Positions 54,076-64,000 of a stretch of 64,000 nt of DNA are shown in pieces. This stretch comes from Rachicladosporium sp. CCFEE 5018. Lineage: Eukaryota > Ascomycota > Dothideomycetes > Cladosporiales > Cladosporiaceae. Every line of letters starts with the position of its first letter. Within the stretch, counting starts at the first letter, position 1. The position numbers and the translations under genes are program-made. Location: positions 2,363,919 to 2,427,918 of the forward strand of contig KZ111141.1 of assembly GCA_002077045.2 (NCBI GenBank), in the 5' to 3' direction. Below the pieces are notes generated by a model that worked only from the letters and a program-made list of their open reading frames with translations, made no database searches and was not told the origin of the DNA.

Positions 54076-55887
54076 ATGGAGCACTACGACGCTGTTATTG
54101 TAGGCGCGGGCTTCGCTGGCATCTACCAGCTGTACCTCCTTCGCGCCCAAGGACTGAAATGTCTCGTCATTGACCAAGCTGGTGATGTCGGTGGCACGTG
54201 GTACTGGAATCTCTACCCAGGTTCGTTTACAAACGGGCTGTGAGCGATACACAACCTGACATGCATTCACAGGGGCGATGAGCGATACCGAGTCGTATGT
54301 GTATAGGTACTCATGGGACAAGGAACTGCTGAAGACCTACGAATGGAAGGAGCACTATGTCAAGCAACCGCAGGTCCTCGCCTACCTGGAACACGTCGTC
54401 GAGCGACACGATCTGCGGAAGGACATGCGGTTCAACACGCAGCTCGTCGGCGCAAACTGGGACGACGATTCGCAGACCTGGAAGCTCGACGTCTCCTCGG
54501 GGAAAGGCAAGATCGAATGTCGCTATCTGGTCACTGGTCTTGGACTCTTGAGCAAGCAAAACTACCCCGAGATCGACGGCCTCGATAGTTTCCAAGGTCA
54601 ACTCCATCACACGGCAAAATGGCCCAAGGACCTCGATCTGACCGGTCTGCGCGTGGGCGTTGTAGGCTGCGGCTCCACGGGCGTGCAAGTCATCACCGAT
54701 ATAGCCGGCAAAGTCAGCCACCTGACTTGCTTCCAACGGCATCCACAGTACTCCGTACCATCGGGCGACAAAGTCGTCACAGACGAGTATCGCAAATGGG
54801 TGAATGAGAATTACGACACGATCTGGGACGGTGTTTGGAATTCCATCACAGCGTTCGGCTTCAAGGAGAGCGAGCGAGCGTTCTCGGACGCCTCGCCTGA
54901 GGAGCGCGAGAAAGTCTTCCAGGAGAACTGGGATAAGGGCAATGGCTTCAGGTTCATGTTCGGCACTTTCAACGACTTAACGTTCAATCCCGAGGCAAAC
55001 GAAGCAGCGTGCGACTTCATTCGGAAGAAGATCGGCCAGATCGTCAAGGATCCGGAGAAGGCGAAGAAGCTCAAGCCCACGGATGTGTATGCTCGCCGGC
55101 CACTCTGTGATGGCCAGGCGAGGGGTGGCGCTTACTACGAGCAATTCAATCGCGAAAACGTGGACATTGTGGACTTAAAGGAGACGCCGATCGAGCGAGT
55201 AGAGGCGAAGGGTGTTCGGACTTCAGATGGCAAATTGCACGAGCTTGATGTGCTAGTCTTCGCCACTGGCTTCGATGCAGTCGAGGGCAACTACACGAGG
55301 ATCAACATTCATGGGAGGGATGGCGTCAGTCTCGCAGAAGCATGGGATGAGCCTGGTCCGACCAGCTACTTAGGCTTCACGATGCCTGGATTCCCGAACT
55401 TCTTCGCTATCAGTGAGTCGCCATCCTAAGAGCCATCATTATTGCTGCTGACTGATGCCACGCAGCCGGCCCGAAAGGTCCCTTCACCAACATCCCACCG
55501 GCGGTCGAGACTCAAGTCCGCTTCATCAACAACCTTATAGGCGCCGCCGAGAGCTCCTCCGAAGACAAGCCAAAAGCCATCGAGGCTACCCCAGAAGCTG
55601 AGAAGGATTGGAGTAAGCTGTGCGAAGAGCTTGCTGCAAACTCGTTGTTCTGGAAAGCGGAGGCAAGTTGCTTCACCCCTGATCGCCCCGGGTTGCTTGA
55701 CTGACTTCATTGCCAGGACAATTGGATCTTCGGCGCCAACATCGCAGGCAAGCGCAGATGTCTCCGCTTCTTCTTCGGCGGGATGCAGGGCTATCGTCAG
55801 CAGTTGGAAAAGTGCGAGAAGAATGGGTATGCTGGCTTCAAGCCATTCGCGGACGGGAACAGCTCGGCTAGGGCGGTGAAATTGTAA
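54076..55887 (+). CDS. Baeyer-Villiger-type monooxygenase (copy 2)
   Basis: Exons 54076-54220, 54273-55412, 55466-55662 and 55717-55887; 550 aa, identical to copy 1. It keeps both Rossmann motifs and the BVMO fingerprint (155-166). The third intron (55663-55716) again begins with GC, so the unusual donor is present in both copies and is not a random base error in one of them, unless the copies derive from the same reads. Confidence 0.93.
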
Positions 55888-56584
55888 TGTACTTGACTAT
55901 ACTTGCCTATCTATGTCCTTCACAATGGCACGAATGTCAATTGATACTCGGATGCGCGAGAGTGCCGCAAGTGAAGGATTTTGGGCCATTGCTCCATGAA
56001 TGGGGACAGGTAGGTCGACAGCGTACTGGCAGTGACGGCTGGGAAGAGTCATATCGTTTTCGAGCGACGGCGAATCAAAAGTATAGTCCCTTCGCAAGCG
56101 ATGGTCGTTGCCAAATCAAGATGACTGATGGTTGACTTACACAAGGTGTGAGGCAACAAGGGAAGCTCGAGAGTTCATGAATGTCGGCATGCCCAATCAG
56201 GAAGTCCGCCACTTGCTACGAACCATCCTGCCGCTGAGAACCCTTTCACCTTACGATTTCCTCGAGGTTGATCATACCATCATCCGAGAGTCCGTTACTA
56301 TCAGCTACTCACCTACATGGCGGCATCGCATACTCGGAGTTCGGCCACCAGCCGGCATGCAGCCAAGTCGCCAAGTCAGCTTTTGTCCTGCAGCATTGAA
56401 GCTGTTTCGGGCATGTCGATTGCAGAGCATAGATAGCAGAGCTGCTTACGAGAGACTTCGCTGAAGTGCTAGCTACCATCCGCCTATCTGGTGAAGGATG
56501 GAGCGGGGACAGGTATATCAATGGTTCGGCAGGTAGGTCCCAGCTGCAGCCTCCTCGAAGATTCGCGAAGTAGGGTAGATCACA
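55888..56584. other. Intergenic (copy 2)
   Basis: Spacer between the monooxygenase and amidase; nothing recognised. Confidence 0.55.
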
Positions 56585-58645
56585 ATGGCAAGCTCTCTCG
56601 TCACTTCAATTGCTGTCGCGCTGTCAGTCCACTCAGTCATCGCTGCGCCCGTCCAACGCAGTCCTTTTACTCTCTTGCAGAAGACAAAGTCCGATAGTGC
56701 CATCTTCCAGCTCGGCAATGTCACTTACTTGGCGAATACCAAGTACCCCAAAGCGACTCTGAGCAGCGGATATGGTCCACGAATTGAGGCGCCGGATGTG
56801 CCGCTGACAGTACTATATACGAATGCATCTGTAGTCACCAAGGACATACTGGAGTCCACGATCGCAAGCTACCTTGAGATCGATGATGTCTTTTCCGAGG
56901 ACTTCCTCGCGGGGCTTCTGCTGTCGTCGACAGCTGCTGGCAAAGCTTCCATGGACGCTTCTGCTACTAGTTACATTCAGAGCTTAGGTATCGAGCATGT
57001 TGTCTACAGCAGTGCATTCAGTAAAGTCGGCGGTCATGGCGGACCCTCTGCTGCGTACGTTGATATCAGCGACAGCACGACTCTGCCTCCAGGTCCATAC
57101 CTCGCTTCGTTCTACGGAGGCTCAGTTAGCTTGTCGACCGTCTACCGACTATACGAGGACACCTACCGCGACTTTCTTTATGGATCGTATGACCTCGATG
57201 ATGGCAATGGCACCCACGCATACTTGGACTACTCGTACCCAAGCTTCGGATATCCTGCGATCCCTATCCCATCACGACTCTACAGCTTGACCGATACTCG
57301 AGCAATGGCTGGCGATCGTGTAGCGATCAAGGATCTCTACGATATTAAGGGTCTCAAGACCACCGGTGGCTCTCGAGCATGGGAGTACATAGTCTCACCG
57401 GCCACGGCGAACGCTCCCTCAATTCAGAGAATCGTGGACCAAGGCGGCGTGCTCGTCGGAAAGTTCAAGCTGGCTCAATTTGCCTCCGGTGCAAATCCAT
57501 GGGACTGGCAAGATGAGCACTACCCCTTCAACCCTCGGGGTGACGGCTGGCTGACTTGCTCTGCGTCGTCATCGGGAGGCGGGTGTTCTATTGCGGCGTA
57601 CGACTGGCTCGACTTCGCTATCGGCAGCGACACTGGCTCGTCGATGAGACGTCCAGCAGCAGTCTCGGGCACCTACGGCCAACGCCCGAGTCAAGGTCTG
57701 ATGTCTCTTGAGGGCGTGATGCCTCTCGGTGGCGCCACTGATACGGCTGGGGTCTTCTGCCGCGATCCTGTGAAGTGGTCTCGGTTCTCGAAGGCGTGGT
57801 ACACACCCTCGCTGTTCCAGTCATCAAACATCACGGGTCTCTCCGCTCTCGAGGTGCCAGACAACCAAGGCTTCCCAAAGACGATCCTCTACCCAACCGA
57901 CTACCTACCGTTGAACAACTCTGCCGCCCAAGTGATTCTGCAGAACTTCATCGCAAACCTTACAACCGTGTTCGGCATGACAGTCAAAGAATTCAACTTC
58001 ACAGCCACCATCCAGGCCGCTCCAGACCCAGCCGCAAACAACCTGACCTACCTTGCCAACGGTCCCTTAGGTGTGATAAACGCGTACACGCAATGGGAAG
58101 CCGTCGGCAAACCCCTCATCACAGCCTGGAAATCACTCTTCAACGGCGCCTTCCCACCCATCGACTCCGCTCGGCGGCCAGGCTGGCGTCGCTACAACGA
58201 GACCGCGAACACTCCAGCAGCTTACATTGCTGCGCAGGCAGCTAAGAAGCTCGCCGTGGACTGGTATGAAGAGAACCTGCAGTACAGCACGCCCGAGTCC
58301 TGCTCCGAGAGCTTGATGCTGTTCGACATCGGCACCGGTGGGTTTCCGTCGTACCGGGAGTTGAACCTTAACGGCTTCCCGAATACCTCGTTCCTTGCTA
58401 CGACGCCGAAAGGTGCGGCTATCAGCGTGGCGAATATCTGCCCGATATACGGGTGTGCGGACTATGTGGTGCCGATTGGAGAGGTGCCATATTTCTCCAA
58501 CGTCACTTTCGTCACCGAGATGGTGCCTGTGACTATCGATTTGGTGGTGAAGAGGGGGTGTGATTTTGTGCTGTTGAATATGATTGAGAGGTTGGCGGAG
58601 CTGGGAGTGTTGAAGTCTGTGAAGACGGGGAAGACTGCGTTTTAG
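56585..58645 (+). CDS. Secreted amidase-signature enzyme (copy 2)
   Basis: Single exon, 686 aa, identical to copy 1: signal peptide 1-21, Lys249, cis-Ser about 329, nucleophile Ser353. No break. Function class as for copy 1; the substrate is unknown. Confidence 0.92.
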   Translation: MASSLVTSIAVALSVHSVIAAPVQRSPFTLLQKTKSDSAIFQLGNVTYLANTKYPKATLSSGYGPRIEAPDVPLTVLYTNASVVTKDILESTIASYLEIDDVFSEDFLAGLLLSSTAAGKASMDASATSYIQSLGIEHVVYSSAFSKVGGHGGPSAAYVDISDSTTLPPGPYLASFYGGSVSLSTVYRLYEDTYRDFLYGSYDLDDGNGTHAYLDYSYPSFGYPAIPIPSRLYSLTDTRAMAGDRVAIKDLYDIKGLKTTGGSRAWEYIVSPATANAPSIQRIVDQGGVLVGKFKLAQFASGANPWDWQDEHYPFNPRGDGWLTCSASSSGGGCSIAAYDWLDFAIGSDTGSSMRRPAAVSGTYGQRPSQGLMSLEGVMPLGGATDTAGVFCRDPVKWSRFSKAWYTPSLFQSSNITGLSALEVPDNQGFPKTILYPTDYLPLNNSAAQVILQNFIANLTTVFGMTVKEFNFTATIQAAPDPAANNLTYLANGPLGVINAYTQWEAVGKPLITAWKSLFNGAFPPIDSARRPGWRRYNETANTPAAYIAAQAAKKLAVDWYEENLQYSTPESCSESLMLFDIGTGGFPSYRELNLNGFPNTSFLATTPKGAAISVANICPIYGCADYVVPIGEVPYFSNVTFVTEMVPVTIDLVVKRGCDFVLLNMIERLAELGVLKSVKTGKTAF

Positions 58646-59756
58646 GTACTGTGCATCGCTGATACCCGAGGGGGATCTTCTGACGTACTGGGAAGCGTAA
58701 TGGAAGATACTCCCGTATGCTCAACTAGACACCCGGTATAGACGCGATATGGCACTACGCTTTGAAGCCGAGCTCCCTTCGTAGGATTGGGGTTCGCGTC
58801 GTGAGTAGACATCTTCGAGCAAGCGTCTTCGTTTTCCCCTGACCACGCAACATCGTCTTAGGCATAGGAATTCGGCACTCCTCCATCTAGGCGTGCAAGT
58901 GTCGACGATCTGATGGAAGAACAGGAAGACCAACCAGCCCGTGACCAACACAGCAACTGCTGCCGAATCGCGGACCGTCCCCAGAGTTTCGAGACATCCG
59001 TCTGGGCCGCCGCATCAACCAATACAACAGTCATCATTGACCGCTGGCCAAGTCACCATACGGCCTCTTCACCGACATCTTGGACGGGCCATCTTCGCTT
59101 CTAGAGTTGTATAATAAGCAAGACTTAGGCCATTTGTCGTTCTTTGTATCACGTTTGCGATTCGCCGCAGCCGCCCACACCCTTGTCGGTCCACGAACAC
59201 CCGACGACGTCAAGTCTCGAAGCTCGTGACAGCCTCAACCGCCGTCCACGAGACCAGCCCCATCGCCTGGCCCAGCCGCTGCAACGTCGCGACCGTCTTG
59301 CAACAACTTCTCATAGCTGCAGCTTCGCCATCTTGATCATCTGGCCGGGTTCGCAACATTGGCAATTCTCCACAACACGCCAGATCAGCTTATCAGTGCT
59401 CCGTCTCGACCTTTGTGCCTGAGTGCATACACCGGACCCGAAGCCCGACTGCCTGCTGCCTCATCAACTGCTGCTGCACAACTTGTGCCTGATGGACTAA
59501 GACACTTGACGCATCTCCTTCTGTGCCTCGACTCTCGCGGTCACCACATACACCTCTTACTCTTCGCTGCGCGAGAGTTTGTGAACATGGAGCACGCAAG
59601 CCACGGGACTCATAGCGTGACATCGACATAGCAAAGACACTCGACTCCATATACAGTCTTGTCTTTCGTTTCATCGTTAAGAAACTTGTCGAGCCTGTCA
59701 AAAACTTGGAGCTCGCTCAGCCGTCCGTCAGCTCGACTTGAGCAACAGGAACAGCC
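58646..59756. other. Intergenic / ATG13 leader (copy 2)
   Basis: 1.1 kb, same as in copy 1; no supported gene. Confidence 0.5.
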
Positions 59757-62256
59757 ATGCATCAGAATCCTCGCCCAGCGCCTCGCAGCGCGGCGAGTGC
59801 CAACAACCCTGCCACAAACCCAGAGCGGACAAACAATCAAAGAGATACCCGGGAGGCGCCTCCGCAGCGAACAAGATCCAGTGTAGACCTAGCATTGTAT
59901 ACGGAGAGGGCGTCTGGAGCGGCGGAGTCCTCGAGAGATGCTGTAGCTGCAGAGAAGGAGAGGGAGACGAGCAAGCTGAATCAGATCATACAGGTGAGGA
60001 GAGCCAGGCTGGTAGGGATGGTTTGGCATCCGGCTGACGCTTAGCAATTACAGAACTTCCACACAAAGGCTGCTCTGATGATATGTTCGTCCAGGGCCAC
60101 ACTTCCACAGGCTTACGGGAAGAATGGAGAGGCACGGCAGAATAAGTGGGTACGTTGCACTTTATTCCCTTCGCATTTCATAACATAGCTCCTGTCTGGA
60201 GAGCGTCTGTTGTAGGAGTCTGTGGCGCTGCGGTCGCGGAGAGTACGGAGAAGATGTTGAATTCTCGCTTGAATAGTAAGCTCCTGTTGTAGGAGGCCGC
60301 TTGTCGCCCGGAAAGAGATGTTGTCCTATGTATATAGTTTTGGGAGACAGAGCTTTGCCATTGTCTAATCAGACTGGCGAATGCCTTCTAGCCGCATGCT
60401 GACGACGAGTCGCGCAGTTCAACGTAGTCTTGAACGAGACAGAGGCCTTGTTAGAAGACCTCCAAGACTGGCGAAGACCAGACTTGTACGACGACCCGCC
60501 ACCTCCTTTGGAGATCGAAGTCTACCTGGACGCTTCCCAGATCTCGCAAACCCAAGCTCTTACCATAATCGACGAGCAAGGTAAGCGCTGGGATGTCGCG
60601 GACTCGTTGAGGACTTCTGCAGACTCCAGCCCAAGACTAGATGGTGCTCCAGAGCGCGAGATCGTTCTCGAGCGTTGGATTATTGAGATGGGTGAAGCAA
60701 GCCGGTACAAGGCTGCTCAGCTCAACGACGCGTTGCCTAATGTCTACAAGAAGGGTGTTGTACTCTTTCGCTCTTTGTTTACTTTCTCACGCTTGTTGCC
60801 AGCGTGGAAGTTGCATCGACGGCTGAGTCGACAGCCTAGCAGTGTGCAGCCACTAAAGTTGCGGTTTCGTATACGGCAGGGGAGAAGTGGAAGCTTGGCG
60901 AGTTTGGATCAGGATCCGCTACAAACACCACTCTACCCTACACATCTTCACGACAGTGACACGAACATCACTGAGCACCACGCGTTTCCACCACTGCTTT
61001 GTGCTGCTGGTCCACTATCGATCTCTGTCGATTACCGCACAAACTGTGACTTCCATATTGCAGACGCAGAAGCACTTCTTAGCTCCCGCTTTGCTGGACT
61101 AGATGCGTTCGCTAGCTATTCTGAAGAATCTAGCGGTCGCGCTGGTCGTCATCTGCGTGATCTGGGTCTTACTCCACCCCGAGGCGAGATTCCCACCGCA
61201 AGGGCTCGTCGCCTTCTTGGTGATCCAACTTCTCGGCAGCGCGATCTGCTGGGCACTGGTCGCAGTGTTCCTCTACGTTCTCCCCCTGTTGGGAGCAGTA
61301 GTCGAGGAGCACGTGAGGCAGGCCTTGCAGGAGGCGCTTTGGCTAGCTTAGGCACCTACCACACCGCGACACAGCGGCAATCGCCTGTGTCTGCACTACA
61401 ACACCGAGTAACCGGCAGTGATTCGAGCAGTATGGATGACAAGCCATCCGATCGCGGTGGCACACCACAATCTATACCCAATTCCGGCAAACGCGACTTC
61501 CTCAAGAACCCACCCTTCAAAGCTGGCTCAGTCGCCACATCGCCTCGCAATGCGCCTTCACCATCGACCTCAGCACCCCGACCCACAGCACTACCAAGCA
61601 GCCCCTTCCAATCGAAACGCCTCTCCCTGAACACGCTCCCCCAACAAGCGCTTCGCAATCCCAGTATGAGCGAAGCTCCTTCACCGGGCTCCTCATCGCC
61701 CAAACCCGCGCCTGTACAACGCTACAGCAGCTCTTTCGCCAATCGGAAGAAGTACATCCGTCCCGGCGAGTCGACCACGAGTTCAGGTCGCGGCAGCTCT
61801 TCTAGCAAAGAGAAGTCCGGCAACATCGAAGGCACTCCCGGCAGCTCAGGTAGCGTACGCACAGACGAAGACGACATAGCAGCCTTCATCTCCACCGTCG
61901 AACGTAGCAAAGACGCCTTCTCCTCACCTGCACGCAACAACACGCCCAGCACCATCAACCTCAGCAAATTCAAGGGCATGACTACGGCGTCCTCGGAGCT
62001 GGCAGAGGAGATGAGCTCCTCGAGCCTCATACAGACCTCGCTCACGCCGCCCTCACGTCGCTTGAGCAACGTGCCGGGGCTTTCTGTGAGCAGCTCGCCG
62101 AGCAGGGCTATGGCTCATGCGCCGCATGTGAGGAGTCGGCTGAGCACGCAGAGTATTGCTGAGGAGAGGGAGGAGAGGAGGGAGTTGGAGAGGGCGCAGG
62201 AGGAGAGCGATGAGGACGAGCCGTTTATCTTTCAGCAGGACAATTTGGAGGATTGA
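59757..62256 (+). CDS. atg13: ATG13 (copy 2)
   Basis: Exons 59757-59993, 60054-60149 and 60418-62256; 723 aa, identical to copy 1 with HORMA domain and disordered Ser/Pro-rich tail. ATG13 is a single-copy core autophagy gene in most ascomycetes, so the duplicate is unexpected. Confidence 0.93.
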
Positions 62257-62982
62257 GAGTGGCGTGAATCACTGTACAATGCATGAGCGTTCCGTGCACT
62301 ACTATGCTCTTACTGCAGTCCTCGTCAATCTGATCAGCACTTGTAAGGGTACACTTATGCCGTGACACGCTTCGTGTCACTGCGAACAACATGCGCCCTG
62401 TCTTGTTCGGTGCGGTACATCTTGTGACAGCACGTCGTCACTCAGAGCACCCTGCGGTCATGCTAGCTCCAGTCTCATGCGACCGGCTGCCCCGGATTGA
62501 TGCTACTGCAAGTCACTGTCGTCGTGTTCCTGCAGTAGACTGTGATTGGAGCGCGAATTTGGCCTCGGACGTGACGTCCATCATCCCACCCCATTCAGCG
62601 TGATAGTGAACCAGAGGGGCAAGAACAACACGCGTCTACTTCACACGATAGACATTTCTCGATCCTTCATCACTTCAGTAGCTATTCGCCAGTCTCTCCG
62701 CCGCGTACCACAGCCCACATACTTCCGTACTGAAGCCAGTCCAAGGATAGCAGCCACTCGCCACCCCACAGAGCTCCAAAATCGCACTACCCATACTCAG
62801 TCGCGAACAGCATTTCTGGGATCATAGTGTCGACCACAATACATTCAGTGTCCGCGTCCCGCGCTCAGCTCCTCCGGCTTCGCCACCAGCGCCTTTAAAC
62901 ACGCCGTGATCCCAGAGATCACAGCGAGGCGCATAGTCGAAGCCCGGGAGGACTTCCTCCCCCAGCTCTACCTCGCCAATCT
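62257..62982. other. Intergenic (copy 2)
   Basis: Spacer between ATG13 and the ankyrin-RCC1 gene; nothing recognised. Confidence 0.55.
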
Positions 62983-64000
62983 ATGAGCAGCTATCTGTGG
63001 AAGGCATACTATGAAGACGATGTCGATGAATTTCGGCGCCTGTTGGAGGCCACGGCCCCAGCAAACAGGTCAACCGGGCTAAAAGGAGGATCGGGGTTCG
63101 CTGTGGGCAGCCCTGGAGGATTAGGGACAAGTCCGAACTTGCTCTCGAAAGCGAGGAAGGTGTCTGGACAAGCTGTGGCGAACGCTGGAGGCTTGACGAG
63201 AGCAGAGGTCAACTGGAAGGATACCAATGGGTTGACACTGCTACATCATGCCGCTTCGTCAGTCCTTGAGAGTGCACTGGACTTCGCCACCGCACTTGTG
63301 GAGCATCCACAGATCGACCTGTACCTGCAAGATGTCGAAAGCGGCTGGACAGCTCTGCATCGAGCTTTCTACTTCGGTAACGTGGCCATTGCCAGGCTCA
63401 TACTGGAGCGTGAAGCCGATGATATGCTGGGGAGAACCACTGGCATTGCACATCAGACTATCGGTCTGATCAAGACCAAAGATCGGGAAGGTCTAGGACC
63501 TCTGGATCTGTACGCTGCTACGATCAAGGATCGTACACTGCGTCCGGATCTTGGCCGCATGCGCGCTGATTCAGACGAAAGTGAAGTTGCAGCTCCTGAT
63601 CATGACCGGGAGGATACTGCCTTGAGGTCAAAGATCGAGTACGCGAGCGTCAAAGGCGACGAAGTGTTTACATTTGGTAGCAACCGAAATGTTACATTGG
63701 GGTTTGGCGACGAAGACAATCGCCACTTTCCGGAGCGAATCAACCTACGTCGACCAGAGCAGCTTCTTCGCCGCTTCTATCGAGAGCATCTCGTCGAATC
63801 CGGGAGCAAGCTCGCCAGCCACGACGCGTCACATGAGCCCGACATGACGATCGCTGCGAACGCACCTATCGCTGAGATACCTTGGATCATAAGGACTAGA
63901 CCTCTCATTATACAAGATGTCTTCATGTCCAAACTGCATTCCGCTGTTTTGACTGGCGATCCGGAGTCAAATTTGTTCGTGTGCGGTCACGGCCAAGGAG
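62983..64000 (+). CDS. Ankyrin + RCC1-repeat protein, cut by the window end (copy 2)
   Basis: The first 339 codons are visible, holding the ankyrin repeats and the first RCC1 blades. It differs from copy 1 at codon 302 (Ile for Val) and codon 303 (Ile for Met) through G-to-A changes at 63886 and 63891. The rest lies outside the window. This copy should show whether the expected BTB domains follow, and so whether the copy 1 version is truncated only by the gap. Confidence 0.88.
   Translation, partial: MSSYLWKAYYEDDVDEFRRLLEATAPANRSTGLKGGSGFAVGSPGGLGTSPNLLSKARKVSGQAVANAGGLTRAEVNWKDTNGLTLLHHAASSVLESALDFATALVEHPQIDLYLQDVESGWTALHRAFYFGNVAIARLILEREADDMLGRTTGIAHQTIGLIKTKDREGLGPLDLYAATIKDRTLRPDLGRMRADSDESEVAAPDHDREDTALRSKIEYASVKGDEVFTFGSNRNVTLGFGDEDNRHFPERINLRRPEQLLRRFYREHLVESGSKLASHDASHEPDMTIAANAPIAEIPWIIRTRPLIIQDVFMSKLHSAVLTGDPESNLFVCGHGQG

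Larger units (their letters stand above)
48532..64000 (+). repeat. Copy 2 of the direct repeat
   Basis: Matches 1-15469 base for base where compared, except A at 63886 and A at 63891 (G in copy 1). The copy may begin a little before 48532 because copy 1 is cut by the window edge. It runs past the window end and has no N gap within the visible part. Confidence 0.97.

Noticed and set aside
1..64000. Transposons, Starship-type element, CRISPR array or rRNA
   Set aside because: No transposase, tyrosine recombinase, terminal repeats, spaced repeats or rRNA sequence was recognised.

Overview
This is a nuclear segment from a filamentous ascomycete (Pezizomycotina). The reasons are short GT-AG introns of about 50-65 bp with CTRAY-type branch sites, and protein families such as a HET-domain protein, a fungal NLR-like ankyrin gene, ATG13 with a long disordered tail, LSB5, a ZNFX1-like helicase and a Kex2-type repeat protein. 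The class Dothideomycetes is my guess from overall protein flavour only.

Layout: (1) 1-15469 is repeated as 48532-64000 in the same orientation at a period of 48531 bp. I see only two differences, both G to A and 5 bp apart (15355/63886 and 15360/63891). Each copy carries a tannase/feruloyl esterase, COQ5, a Baeyer-Villiger-type FAD monooxygenase, a secreted amidase, ATG13 and the start of an ankyrin+RCC1 gene. (2) A run of exactly 100 N lies at 16407-16506. On its left the ankyrin-RCC1 gene is cut before its expected BTB region; on its right is the C-terminal third of exocyst SEC3. The reading frame through the N run is therefore a chimera of two unrelated genes, and the join is either a misjoin or hides several kb. 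Together with the near-perfect repeat, this suggests copy 1 may be a redundant contig rather than a true tandem duplication. (3) 18005-48531 is single-copy here: a conserved charged hypothetical protein, a broken STAND/ankyrin gene, mitochondrial-type alanine aminotransferase, a HET-domain gene with a disturbed 5' end, a ZNFX1-like CCCH/SF1-helicase/NFX1/RZ-finger gene split by one apparent frameshift, CAP1 (actin capping alpha), two conserved disordered proteins, LSB5, and a secreted protein made of 3+3 repeats separated by basic processing sites. A 3.5 kb gene-poor stretch leads to the second copy.

Most genes are housekeeping: ubiquinone synthesis, autophagy initiation, exocytosis, actin capping, endocytic adaptor, transaminase. 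The accessory elements are the NLR-like/HET pair around 22-29 kb, the ZNFX1-like gene, the secreted hydrolases and monooxygenase, and the repeat protein at 43.8-45.0 kb. The repeat protein is the most interesting biological candidate. The duplication and the gap are the most important structural points. No tRNA, rRNA, CRISPR array or recognisable transposon was seen.
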